Source: Gnetum montanum (taxonomy: Eukaryota > Streptophyta > Gnetopsida > Gnetales > Gnetaceae). Taken from it: DNA of 64,000 bases. Positions 21,178 to 32,590 of the stretch are shown here, piece after piece. Numbering within the stretch: position 1 is the stretch's first letter; every line of letters begins with the position of its first letter. A model generated the notes under the pieces. That model had not been told where the DNA came from. It searched no databases and saw only the letters and a list, made by a program, of their open reading frames with translations. The DNA lies in the NCBI GenBank assembly GCA_015680685.1, contig MNCI01008992.1, positions 21,894-85,893 of the forward strand, given 5' to 3'. The translations under genes were made by a program, and so were the position numbers.

Positions 21178-22511
21178 TGTATGCTTGAACATGGACTCGG
21201 GAGTCAACAATGCAAAGTACTATGAGGATAGTAGGAAGGGAAGAGTAGAATGCCAAAACAAGAGTGCCAACTATTTGCAATGTCAAAAAAGATGTTTACA
21301 CTGCTTAGAAATACAATGCTAACTTTTTTCTTGCTTGCTAATTGAATCACCAACTAGCAGACTTGCTCACTGATCCATGAGCGTTGCTCATTGGGGTATT
21401 TATAGGGCCAAGGGCATGCGAAAGGTGTCGTTTGGATGCTACATGTCCTAGGCCCGTGTTGACTTATTTGCGCTGCATGGGTTTGCATGACCATTGGACA
21501 TGCATGACCATTGTAATTATGAACCTTTCATGCTATAATTGCAAGCCTACCATGCTGTAATTACATTGTCAAAACTTACAGATGTGCGCCAAAGATGCAA
21601 ACTGGTGAAGTGTATTGATGTAGCATAGCTGCCTACTATGCTACGCTATGCCTTGTATCATAGCATGTTAGAGTAGCATAGCATCTTGCTATGTTGTGCT
21701 ACGCTATACAGTGTAGCATAGCATAGCCACCAGTTTAAGGCAAAAAACTTGCGTTGCGTCCTATTGCATGTGTCAGAAAATTTTGAAGTTCTTTGACTAC
21801 TTTTCGCATACTTGCTACACTATGCTACGCTATGTAGCATAGCATATCGTAGTAGCTGGCCTTAGTCGCAAAAAATGTCATCAATCTGCAAACTTTTCCT
21901 TTTGCACTATGACACTTGTGAACTTGCTGATCCCGCCCTTTGAGATGTCTTTCATTACTCCCGTAGCGTTGCTACACTGTGCTACGCTACGTAGCGTAGC
22001 GTAGCATAGCAACCATCATGGCCTACTTTTTGCTGAGTTTGCTATTTTTTGGTGAAGGAGCCATTTCTAAAGAACTCAGAGCTAAGCAAAGCAACTGTTT
22101 TCGAAGGTCAGAAGTGCTAACTTAGTGCAATTGAAAATCACTAAGTAGGTTAAGCCTTCCTGTCTTGCTCTCGCTACACTATGCTACGCTAAGTAGCATA
22201 GCATAGCACAACACCCTTTCTTGCAACAATTTGTGGTTGACTTTTTGAAAAATTGTCTTCCAAAGCCTACTATGCTATATAGCATCATGTAGTGTAGCAA
22301 ACTCCTTGACTTAGAAAACTTGCCAAACTATTTTGTCCATTTTGAGCATCGCTGATGACTCTCCGCATCACTTTTGTGTAGGCTGTCAGCTAGACAAATT
22401 ACCCAGCTAGAAAATTTGCCAAATTATGTAGCCTAAATTCTAGAACATCAATCTACTTGAATTATGATATCCTAGTGAAGCAAGGATGCCTTGAAAGTCT
22501 AGGGTGTTTCA
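21178..22511 (-). repeat. 3' LTR, element C (end hidden in gap)
   Basis: The minus strand starts TGAAACACCC at 22511 after a purine tract. TATA box CCCTATAAATACC is at 21395-21407. Palindromic GCTACGTAGC elements fill 21620-22290, for example the run at 21970-22005. By comparison with A and E (TATA to LTR end 730-780 bases) the LTR end should lie in the gap. Confidence 0.8.
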
Positions 22512-22528
22512 TTGACCCCTCTTTGTCA
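22512..22528 (-). promoter_or_regulatory. polypurine tract, element C
   Basis: The minus strand reads GACAAAGAGGGGTCAA immediately before the LTR start. Confidence 0.75.
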
Positions 22529-23810
22529 ACGTCTGAAGGATGGGCTCAAGAGACATTGACAAAGAATATGAAACACCACAGAAGACAAAACGCTAACATT
22601 GTTGTTTGATGATCATCAAGACGTCGCTTAGCTGCACTTGAGAGTGTTGCATTAGTTTTTGTGGGGGGAAAAGGCTAAGTAGGGAGGAAGGAGGTTCAGG
22701 AGAAGGATAAAGATGAGGCTTAGTAGAGTCCCTCATTGGAGTGCTCATGAGGGAGTCTTTCACGTTTTCATCTTTACTTTTGCTAACCTTAGACCTCTTT
22801 ATTGAAATGTTTGGAGAGGGTGATTGTGAAATGGCTTACATGCCATTTGTTTTAGGCATGTTTCTACTCTCTTATGCTTTCACCTTTTGCTATTTTTCCA
22901 TTTGTATTTGTGAATAACCTTGTTGCAGGATAGGCATTTCTTTCCCAAGATGAGTTGTGTTACATCTGTATGGGGCTTTAACCTACCTACAAGTGCTTCC
23001 CATGTGACGAGATGTGTTATGCATGTCATTGTTTTTGGGAAAAGCTTGTAAAAGAGGGGAGTGAATAGGAATTGTGAATGCAAGGGATAAGGTGAAGGGA
23101 AGGATAAAATGTGCACTCTGAAGTAGCTAAGCTAATCAAGATAATCATTTTGAAACATTGTAGCATTTGCTGCCATGGTGAGATGCACCTTCGACCACAC
23201 TGTGCAAACATGATAGAGAGAAAACCAGGAGAAACAACCATGATGCAAAACGAGGGTAAAGATCTTGCTTACTGAAGATGTTGTTGAAGCTCTTGGATAC
23301 CTTTTCTAGTGTATGGTATCCAAAGTAGGAAGGCCAACAGCAGCCTTGGCAGCATTAGCATGGAGGAGCTGGCAGCAAAGGAGCAGGGAGTTACTATGAG
23401 TGTGGATGCTCTGGAATTCCTGACTAAGGCATGCATTCTCAGTTTAGCTATGGGATCAGCTACCACATAGCTAAACATCACTTGAGTTCAAATGCTGGTA
23501 GGGAGCTAGAGGGTAACAATACTATGGTTGGGCCACAATACTACCGAAACTCTAGTAGCAGGCACTAACCAAGGAACTACTGATAGGGTGATGGGCCATG
23601 GTGATGGTAGGTATGGGGGGTTAGTGAGATGTCATATGACATCTCTAGGGGATTAGCAAGTTACCATGAGTGGTAGCATTACATATGTTCCAGATTGTGT
23701 TCTCATTGCATCGTGAATTGCATTTTAGAACTACAACTTCCCACCCAGCTTCGGCACTATCCACGCTCGCTTGGTGTGTACTTGATGCAGATGCATGTTG
23801 GGGATGTGCC
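22529..23810 (-). other. 3' non-coding region of element C
   Basis: No credible coding sequence. It corresponds to 9863-10838 of element A in reverse. Frames such as 22880-23241 are short and not shared with other copies. Confidence 0.55.
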
Positions 23811-23814
23811 GCAA

Positions 23815-24225
23815 ACCTAGTTTAAGGTCCTGGTAGACCATGTGCTATTTTAAGGTCCCAGTGGACCGTTGTGCTGGTTTAAGGTCCCAGCAGACCATAT
23901 GCGTCAATTTAACATCATAGCAGATGTGTTGTGCCAGTTTTACATTGTAGCAGGTGAATGTTGCCAGTTTAACATCATGGTGGACGAGTTGTGCTAGTTT
24001 TATGTCGTAGCAGACATGTTGTGTTGTTTTATATCATAGCGGATGAGCTATGCCAGTTTTAGATCATAGCATACCAAAGTTTCCAGTTTAATGTCATGGC
24101 AGATGAGCTATTGCCAATTTAACGTCATAGTGGATGATGGTGAAGCTGTGCCAGTTTAAGGTCATAGCAAAAATTTTCTCATCTTTGCTAGTTTTATGTC
24201 GTAGTAGACATTTGCTTGTCTACTC
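23815..24225 (-). repeat. tandem repeats with TAAACTGGC core, after integrase (C)
   Basis: About 12 units of 30-35 bases. On the minus strand each ends in TTAAACTGGC, TAAAACTAGC or a variant, with fronts such as CTGCTATGATG and CTACCATGATG. They lie directly after the integrase stop, as in A, B and D. Confidence 0.8.
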
Positions 24226-24232
24226 CATGCAC

Positions 24233-25560
24233 TCAGATGTAGTACGACTTGAGGTATGAGTGACTCATTGGGTTTGCGCACTCGTTGCCATCCATGTCCG
24301 CCAACTTAAAGGCTCTATTCCCAAAGCCTTTACTGACCATATATGGGCCTTCCCAGTTGGCTGAGAATTTTCTCACATGCTCAAAAATAGCCCTAAGAAC
24401 AAGGTCTCCTTTCTGTATTGGCCATTGATGTAGGTTTGCATAGCATTTTTTTCGTTGCTTGCTTTGGTAGTGCTCTATGCAGCTTAGCGTTTGTGCATGC
24501 TCCTCCTCTATTGACTCGAGGTCGATGATTCTTAACTTGTTGTTCTAGGCTTCACTCACGACATCAGATAGGATCATCTAGATTGATGGTACCTACAACT
24601 CAAGAGGCAACATAGCTTTAGATCCATAAATAATACTGTAAGGAGTCTTACTTGTCATGGTCCTGCATGTCATCCTGTAGGCCCATAGAACATAGAGGAT
24701 TTGCTTGTGCCACTGCCTCTTGCTATTATTAAGCATCCTCTTCAGCAAGTTGATGATGGAATTATTTGTAGCCTTCGCCTGCCCATTCACTTGCCCATTC
24801 GCCTGTGGGTAATATGGGGAGGAGAATGATTTTCTGATGCCCAGATTGCTACAAAAGGTTCATATTTCCATACTACTGAACTATGGTCCATTTTTGGTTA
24901 CAATAGTAAACAGAAGCCCAGACCTTGTCACGATGTTATCCAGGATGAAGTGGTAGATCTGCTGAGATGTCATCTTCCTCAGGGAGATAGCTTCCACCCA
25001 CTTAGTAAAATACTCAGTGGTGGTGATAATGAAGCTATGCCCTGTGGAGAACTTAGGCGTGATAGGTCCTATGAGGTCTAGTCCCCATTGCTGGAAAGAC
25101 CACATGATCTACATTGGGTACAGCTCTGTAGGTGAGACATGTATGAGATTTGCGTATCTCTAGCACATGTCACATGTCTTGACCTTTGCCAGGAAATCAC
25201 GCTCCATATGGGACCAATAGTACCCTAGGTGTCTAATTTTCGCAGCCATAGCTCTAGGTGTTATGTGTCCACTACACAGTCTCTCATGTACTTCATTAAT
25301 CACCTTCTGCACCTACTCCTTACCCATGCATTCCAGCAATATCCCATCATAGGAACATTTACACAGGGCATTATCTCCCATGAGCGTATATTGCTAGGCA
25401 CGCTTACGGATGGCATCTCTCTGGGTAGATGTCAGTCTGCTTGGGGGTTTATCATGTTGCAGGTAGGCTTTAATGTTGGTGTACCACTCTTAGGTATCCG
25501 CAGCACTGATAGAGGCCATGTGCTCTGCTTGAGTGATAGGCTTAGTACATTAAAAAATTG
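24233..25560 (-). pseudogene. integrase, element C
   Basis: From the minus strand: HHCC region around 25110-25290 (C..C at CDMC), core start WGLDLIGPITPK, YFTKWVEA, ILDNIVTRSG, a degraded TKNGP (DNGP expected), SSPYYPQ, NGQAKATNNSI (catalytic E replaced by K), then TPYSIIYGSKAMLPLEL. The C-terminus ends SYYI at 24233. Several stops are present (for example after NGP). Loss of both the second D and the E motif shows it is inactive. Confidence 0.85.
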
Positions 25561-26110
25561 AAGTTGGCAAACTTGCAAATAAGCATGGTGGAATATTTAG
25601 TGCTAGGGTGGCTAAGGCATCTGCTACGGTGTTCTCGTTGCATGGCACGTGTTGCACATCCGTAGTTGCAAACTATTTGAGTAGGCCTTTTGCTAGGTCG
25701 CAATAGGGTTGTAGGTGTGTAGCTTTACAAGCATAGACCTTGGTGATTTGATTTACAACTAGTTATGAATCGCCGCGAATCACCAAGTGTTGTATGCATA
25801 GTGTTAGGGCAGCTGAGAGGCCTCTGAGTAGCCCCTCATACTCTGCCATATTCTTGGTGCAAGGGAATGCAAAATGATAAGCAAACAGGTGCATTTCCCT
25901 AGTGGGGAATGTAATGACAACAGTTGCACTACCCCCTTGTGCGGTTGAGGTATCGTTGAAGTGTAACATAGCTTCCAAGTGCAATGGGATGTCATTGATA
26001 GTGCCAACATACATGTCTTGGAATTTGGGATCTATGGTTGCCTGGTCGTCGACGGGTGAGGCTGTAAGTTGGGTTGCTATAGCTTGACCCTTCATTAATG
26101 ATTGGCTCAC
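25561..26110 (-). pseudogene. second RNase H (aRNH) and spacer, element C
   Basis: The frame at 26110-25763 contains LEAMLHFNDTSTAQGGSATVVITF (first catalytic D changed to N in FND), KNMAEYEGLLRGLSAAL and VIRGDS. It then continues past a stop to the RNENTVADAL equivalent at about 25620-25660. It corresponds to 8091-8510 in A. Confidence 0.8.
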
Positions 26111-26507
26111 ATAGTGTAAGTTAAACTTTGTAGTTATTACTTTCCATCAGGCTATCCTGCTACTTCATACAAGTTGTTAGTGATAGCCCAGAGTATGTTT
26201 CTTTTGCGAATAATGTTAATTGTACTACGAAACAGGTAATGCCGCCACTTTTTTAATGCAAATACTAAGGTAAGGAAATTCCTCTCTACTTCGTTGTATT
26301 TCTCCTCATGTGCTATTAATGCATGACTCAGATAGTACATTGGTATCTCAAACCCATCATCTCATTTTTGACATAACAGTGCTGTGATAGATGTGTCAAA
26401 GGTGGCAAGGTAGATGAAGAAAGGCTTATACCTCTATGGCGGATGCATAGTTGGGAGGTGCAAAAGCTCCTTCTTCAGGTCGTTTAAGGCTTGTTGACAT
26501 TGAATTG
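26111..26507 (-). pseudogene. RNase H (first), element C, cut by element B
   Basis: It reads MYYLSHALIAHEEKYNEVERNFLTLVFALKKWRHYLF at 26340-26230, with PFFIYLATFDTSI and the HLPTMHPP linker upstream of it. The coding sequence stops abruptly at 26507 and resumes at 43867 on the other side of element B. Confidence 0.85.
26503..26507. other. left target-site duplication of element B (AATTG)
   Basis: AATTG lies directly before the LTR start. The identical AATTG lies at 43867-43871 directly after the 3' LTR. Confidence 0.9.
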
Positions 26508-27845
26508 TGAAACACCACAAAAAATTTCGAGTTTGGCGCTTGTCCAACAAGAAGCAGATCCCTGTGACCCTCAGACGATGTCAGTTACATTTGGAGTCAC
26601 ACATGGCAATTTCGAGGACTGAAACACTCGGTTTTTACCAAGTGTTGTCCCAGCATCTACGCCTAGCGTATACGCCCAGCGTATACGCCAGACGCCCAAC
26701 ATACACGCCTCACATGTACGCTCAGCAAGTGCAACAGGAGCAAGAGTTGAAGCAAGTCGGCGGCCAGCATTCATCAGCGTATATGCCCAGCGTATATGCC
26801 AGCATTCATCAGCGTATACGCCAGCATCCATCAGTGTATACGCCCCAACGTATACGTCAGCATCCATCAGCGTATACCCCCCAACGTATACGCCCAGCAT
26901 CTATCCAAGTTCACACACCTAGCAAGTCCAGCGTACACGCCCAGCGTATACGCTGGCCTGATGTAGCGTATACGCCCAGAGTATACCATATTTCTAAAAT
27001 GTGCACGCCCGGTCGACACGCCACGTGTCTCCTAACCCAATTTTCCCGATAACGCTTCCCCTATAAAAGGCCTAGTTTTCCGCATTTTTGTGGTCGGCAA
27101 AAATTTACTAGAGCAGACCCAGGGCAATTACGCCGTAAAACCAGAGCTTGAAAACCACACACACTGGAAGTCCTGTATGCTGAGCACAGTCTCTATGCTC
27201 TACCTATCATGCAAACCAGCCACCTCCCCGCACTCACCGGGACTTTACGTTCACGTTGTGTACACGCACAACTACGTTAAGACCGGTACCTCGAAAACTG
27301 TGTTCTTGCAGCGTCATTGTTACAGTTTACATTCTGTTTACGCTCACATTGTTTACACTGTTTACATTTTTCTACCTTGTTTAAAATTGTTTACGCTGCA
27401 CTTACATTTTACGCTTTCCAAGCCCTATTTACGCTTTACGCTGTCTACGCTCTGTTTGCGCTGTTTACGCTCTACGCCCGGTTTCAACACTGTTTACGCT
27501 GTACACGCCCTGTTTACGCCTTACGCTATCTATGCCCTCTTCACACTGTTTACGCTGTACACGCCTCGTTTACGCTGATTACGCTGTCCATACTTTGTTT
27601 ATGCCCTGTTTTCACTATTCGCTCATTTTATGCCCCTTATATAGTTTACGCCTAACCTAGCATATAACACTTCAGTGGTGATCAGGGAAATCCTTGTCTG
27701 ATCCACGTGTGGACCACCCAAGGTACCCTACCTTCATGCATTCTAGCTCGCCCTCAAGTGAAGGTAGGGTCATCTGTGCTCGTCCCGCGATCCCACGGTC
27801 TCTGTTTTTCCTTCCAGCCGGGGACCGACTATTTCGGGCGGTACA
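26508..27845 (+). repeat. 5' LTR, element B
   Basis: 1338 bases, TGAAACACCAC to CGGGCGGTACA. U3 (26650-27000) holds many GCGTATACGC-type palindromes. TATA box CCTATAAAAGG is at 27060-27070. R/U5 is rich in GTTTACGCT words, which produce the long overlapping but meaningless frames at 27090-27655. Confidence 0.92.
27060..27070 (+). promoter_or_regulatory. TATA box of the B 5' LTR
   Basis: CCTATAAAAGG, with the equivalent in the 3' LTR at 43081-43091. In D the matching TATAAAAA is at 62150-62157 on the minus strand. It would drive the genomic RNA. Confidence 0.75.
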
Positions 27846-27850
27846 GAAAT

Positions 27851-27868
27851 TGGCGCTAGAAGGAGGGC
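27851..27868 (+). promoter_or_regulatory. primer-binding site, element B
   Basis: TGGCGCTAGAAGGAGGGC lies five bases after the 5' LTR. It differs by one base from the D and E sites. Confidence 0.8.
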
Positions 27869-27884
27869 CTCCGCCTAAACAAAT

Positions 27885-28130
27885 TTACTGTACGCTTCTC
27901 AGCGTCTACGCTCATCAGCGTTTTCGCTGCCCTGTTTTAACCCACAACTCTCAGCTTCTACGCTGTCAACCTTCCAACGTCTATGCTGCACACGTGCCCT
28001 AGCGTCTACGCTACTAGCTTACGCCAACGTCTACGCTGCTAACTTATGCCAGCATCTACACTGTACAATTACGCCAGCGTCTACGCTGCACAGTTACGGC
28101 AGCGTCTACGCTGCACAGTTACACTGCAGA
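27885..28130 (+). repeat. leader repeats of element B (AGCGTCTACGCT type)
   Basis: About nine irregular copies of a ~25-30-base unit ending CAGCGTCTACGCTGCACAGT lie between the primer-binding site and gag. The word AGCGTCTACGCT also occurs in exon 1's upstream region of the antisense gene (37495-37585). Confidence 0.75.
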
Positions 28131-28175
28131 TTCGTCTACATCGGCCACACAGTTTTACACACGCAACCTATCATC

Positions 28176-31100
28176 ATGGATCCCGTAAACACCACTGCTG
28201 CCACTACCCAGGACATTAACATCTCAAACACCATCGGTCGTTGAGGTTACAAGGGAGAGATCCAGCCACCAACGTTATAACCCAAGATGAGTATAACTTC
28301 ATCTACGTTAAGATACAAGCCGGTTTGGCAGTGGATCAGGCTAAAATCGAAGTAAAGAGACAATTCGAACTCTTTTAAGGGGAGGACACGAGTTCATCCC
28401 TTCCCCATATGACGTAATCCCCGTTCCAGAATAATTCTCGGAGCTCTTTACTCAGCTCCTTCTGCACAGGAGCTAGTCATTGGATCAACCCGCGCTAAAG
28501 CCTCAGCCAGGGGAAGAAGATGAGTTCGCTGCCCAATCCGAGCACGAAGACTCATACCACACCTTGAGCCCCCAAGCACAGATGAACCCCATCTTCCATC
28601 CTGGGACAGGGGAAGCCCTGTCCGTACAACACACTAGACTCGCCCAAGTTCAGATGCCACCACCGGAAACACCAGCACTCATGCACATTCCGCTCCTGAG
28701 CGATCCCCAGCCTCACACCTTCCCTATATCAGTTACCCCTAATATAGCTGCGGGCCCGTCCTCACAAGCACCGCCTCCTCATGATGGCACGGGATCAACA
28801 TTCCCACCTCGCGTAATTGGGATGCCACATGTGATCCCCGCGTCTGCATTAGCTCATTTCATACCCCATATCCAGACGCATACAGCTCCCCAAGTAGTCC
28901 CAGCCCAACAGGGAGTCATACAATGTAGCGGGACAATGGTCAGTAAGGGGGGCGTCATCATATCAAATTCCTCATCACCACATCCTGCCCCACGCAATCC
29001 CCCTGATTACGGTTCCTCAAGCACAGCCCCAGCTGCAACAACGACAACAACTACAACATTTTGCTTTTAACATCTCAGCCTTAGCACCGCCCGTTGTTAA
29101 CTACCCACAGGCACAACCGCTGATCACCCAACCTTCGGCTTTCCAACCCGCGACCCAGCAATCTAGCTGGTATGCAGCTCCACACCCCCAGCCTGTAGTT
29201 TCACCAAGCACCCAAGATTGGACAGACGCTAAAAAATTGATGCAAGAATTGATAGATGAGGTAAAACGCCTCAAAACCATCGCTGATGGAGAGCCGAGAG
29301 TAGTAGATTTCTACAATGATGACCCTATCAGCTCCTCTGTCCCGCCATTGACTTTGCCCAAGGGTGTCCCTCTCCCAACGCTGACTAAGTATAATGGGGA
29401 GACAGACCCCAATTCCCACCTCATCACGTTCAGATTAGAGTGCGCACTCCTCCAGGCATGGTCCCACTCGATACTATGAGTATTCCCCATGTCGCTCACA
29501 GGAAGGGCACTTGACTGGTACTGGGCCTTGCCTAGGAATTCCATCCTTTCCCTAGATGATCTTCTATGTTAGTTCGTGACCAGGTTCAAGTATAACTTGA
29601 AACCCGAAGCGACACTGGATAGCTTCATGCAGATCAAACAGGCACCACTCGAGCCAGTGCAGAAATTCATTCAGAGATGGAGCACAGCTCTCAACGAGTT
29701 GCATGACCCAATCTCTCAAACCTATCTGCTCATGATACTAAAAGGGGCTATCAATGACTTCTTCAAGTCCAAACTGTATTACCTCAATGCGTGCGATCTG
29801 AACCAAGCATTTGAACAAATCAAAAACATAGAGGAAGCTGCTCAAAATAGCAACGACCCTGCGTACCAGACTTTCAGAAACCAACACATTAAGAAAGACA
29901 AAGAAAAGGCCAAGGCAACTGTAGCAGCGATAGCGGGGGCACACCAAACAAACACTACACATCAATACAAACCACCTGTTCCCCCCACTAATTATATCAG
30001 CCCACTCCCACAACAACCCCAGAATCATCATCACAAAACCCGACGAACTGTACGCATAACTTCGAGAGGAAGGAATCCTCTCAGTACACGCCTTTACTGA
30101 TGAAGCCATCCCAGCTCTTTGATCAACTCTTAAAGGCTGGATTGATGCAACATAAGCAATTGTCCCCAACGGCTATCCAAAGACATGATCGGTTCTGTCA
30201 ACTCATACAGAACCCAAGCTTGGCAACGCCGGATGAGTAGCCCATGCCCAAAGGATTCAGGATGGATCGCTTCTGCGACTATCATCAGCGCAACAAGTAT
30301 GGAACGGATTACTGCTTCACCCTGAAGCAGGACATCTAGAGGATGATCGATGATGGCAAGATCACCTTCAATGGGGCTAACCCCATCCAACCCCAAAACC
30401 AGACCATGGGGGTGTATAAAGACCCCCTGAACGCTAAAGAGACACCGTACGTAATTACCTCAATCTATTGTGATGATGACTCCCGCACACCCCGCATCAA
30501 CACCATCTATCCTGAAAACAAACAAGAAACATCTAACAAAACATTCGTAGTTCAGACTCCCCCCGCCAACTCTTCACCTCAATCAGCTCACAACCTGCAG
30601 CAGTCGTTCGTAATTCGAGTGCCCTCCACCATGCCTACCTCTAACGTCATGACACGCCAACAACCATACATAGTTCGCATCCCTCAAGCTAACCCCGCAG
30701 GTATACCAACTCCTCACGCTCGGCCTACCCCTTTCGTAGTCCGAGTACCACCTGCCGTTGCAACAACAGGGGCTCAGCCTCCGCCAAGACCAATCCCGTA
30801 TGTCGTCAGGCTACCTGCGCAAACACCTGCCTTATTGTACGCACAGCCCTCTCCAGCTCCCTACGTCGTAAAGGTTCCTAGGCAATCCTAGACTCCGAGG
30901 TCAACTCCACCTCCGCGTGACACATGAGAATGCCTGGCAGATAGGCTTACGTGAGAACGTTTGAAGAAAGAGCACCAACGGCTAGCTTTGGGGGCACCTA
31001 AGCCCATTCCCCTAAACTCTGTACCCATGTCATCATCTAACGATCAACTAGGCATAGGCAATGAAGGTGAGTCTTCGGAAAGACACGAATCATCTAAAGC

Positions 31101-31372
31101 GAAAACTCCGAAAACTGAAAAGCCAACAAAACGAGAGATAAAACTGTTGGGTCCAATGGACCCAGTCAGCACCGATAGAAACACCTCCAACAGTGAAAAC
31201 TTTGCAGCCGCCTTGACACAGGTCACTCAAGCATTAAAACAAAAGAACACTTCATTGAGCTTGTATGATTTAGTCCTAACATCTCAAATGCATCGGGAAG
31301 CTCTAGTACGCATGTTAACCTCAAATCCCGGTAAGCAAGGATTTACCCCCGAACGAACCTTCCATCCATGCG
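28176..31372 (+). pseudogene. gag, element B
   Basis: ATG at 28176 (MDPVNTTAAT) matches D's gag start. Order: N-terminal part; proline-rich linker (28480-29070); capsid-type core 29222-29930 with SSVPPLTLPKGVPL, TKYNGETDPNSHLITF, FPMSLTGRALDWY and YNLKPEATLDSF, the Retrotrans_gag pattern; a CHHC knuckle at about 30270-30320 (CDYHQRNKYGTDYC, second H replaced by Y); then a run of PYVVRVP-like motifs (30600-30890). The YDLVLTSQMHREAL stretch leads into protease. Frameshifts and stops (for example 28240, 29479, 29570, 30238) break it. It would form the particle core. Confidence 0.88.
30600..30893 (+). repeat. PYVVRVP motif run in B gag
   Basis: Five degenerate copies spaced 18-30 residues apart: SFVIRVP, PYIVRIP, PFVVRVP, PYVVRLP and PYVVKVP, each followed by a proline-rich linker. 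The same run is in D (57.8-58.5 kb) and E (19.9-20.1 kb). Confidence 0.8.
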
Positions 31373-32145
31373 GTGATGTTCTCACCTCGCGGGACTACTC
31401 CCAAGCCTCTAAGTTTCCATGATGACAACATCAAGGTAGATAAGAAAACGGGGGAGATAACAACAGCCCCCATGTTTATAACAATTTGTATAAATCGGTT
31501 TAAAATCCATAGGGTCCATGTAGATGATGGAGCTACGACAAACGTTGTGCCATACCACATCATTGAACAACTAGGACTTACTAAACTACTTAAACCAACC
31601 ATGACTACATGTTTAAGGTCATTCAGTGGGTCACGCGTAATGGTGAAAGGNGTAGTGGATGAGATGCCAGGTTTCAACCAAAGATTGGGAAGACCCTGGC
31701 TAGCCCAACTAAGAGCTATCTCTTCCCCCATACATCAAGAAATTCACTTGCCTTATGAGGGCGGAGAAATCGTCATACACGGTGAAGCAGCTACTCTTGT
31801 CATCTCATCGCATATGGACATGGACCAAGGCTTGGAAGTCGAACTTGAAAAACCTAGCCAAAACAATGAGAATCTGCAACCATCGGTAAACAGTAAATCT
31901 TCCGACATCGAACAAAAGCCCCCTCAAATAGAAACGCCGTACCTCCTCAAGTAGAAGCTAATATAGAGCTCTCTACAGACACTGAAATATCTGAAAATGC
32001 TAACACAAAAGACATTCCATCAAAAGTCCCATGGGCCAAATTACCATTTAACGTAATCAGCGAAGGGGACGCTGAATACCGGATCATACCTATTGAAACA
32101 TCGTCTAACATTAAAACGAAAAAAATCAAAAAATTACTGAAATGA
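31373..32145 (+). pseudogene. aspartic protease, element B
   Basis: It reads DDNIKVDKKTGEITTAPMFITI, then the active-site VHVDDGATTNVVP, IIEQLGL and FSGSRVMVKG. At the n (31651) about 20 residues found in D are missing before VVDEMPGFN and LGRPWLAQL. The tail with FNVISEGDAEYRI ends at TGA 32143-32145. A frameshift near 31940 separates the tail. Beyond the stop the plus strand has no RT for 5.8 kb. Confidence 0.85.
31651..31651. other. single ambiguous base marking a collapsed join
   Basis: At this n the protease loses about 60 bases that D and A retain (the TITLDFIAGDQFP segment). Confidence 0.65.
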
Positions 32146-32159
32146 TACTATCACTCTTA

Positions 32160-32590
32160 GTCTAAAATGACGTTAAAATACAAAAAGTCCGAAATGACGT
32201 TAAACTACAAAAAGTCCGAAATGACGTTAAACTATAACAAGTCCGAAACGACACTAAACTATCATGTCCGCAAAGACATAAAACTAGCCACAATCAGTAA
32301 TGATCGGTTGACCGAGAAATCTATCCACATCCTCCAAAACATTTCCCGATTACGCATGAGGCCCGAAATGGCCATAAACTACGCATGGGGCCCGAAATGG
32401 CCATAAACTACGCATGAGGCCCAAAATGGCCATAAACTACGCATGGGGCCTGAAATGGCCATAAACTATGCATGGGGCCCGAAATGGCCATAAACTACGC
32501 ATGAGGCCCGAAATAGCCATAAACTACGAATGGGGCCCGAAATGGCCATAAACTACGCATGGGGCCCGAAATGGCCATAAACTAGTACAT
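32160..32590 (+). repeat. tandem repeats with TAAACTA core, after protease (B)
   Basis: There are two blocks. First come four ~26-base units reading GTCCGAAATGACGTTAAACT (32160-32290). Then come nine ~29-base units reading GGCCCGAAATGGCCATAAAC (32355-32585). Both keep the same core and orientation. They lie between the protease stop and the 3' end of the antisense gene. Confidence 0.9.

Noticed and set aside
20644-21286. Open frames of 188-211 codons made mostly of X
   Set aside because: They are artefacts of reading through the N gap.
26571-26900. Frames with YTPSVYA/AYTLMDAG repeats in U3 of B
   Set aside because: They are translations of GCGTATACGCC words in the LTR.
27090-27655. Two overlapping 160- and 112-codon frames rich in LFTLYAVYAL, repeated at 43111-43676
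   Set aside because: They lie in R/U5 of the B LTRs and are translations of GTTTACGCT words. They are present only because the LTR is duplicated.
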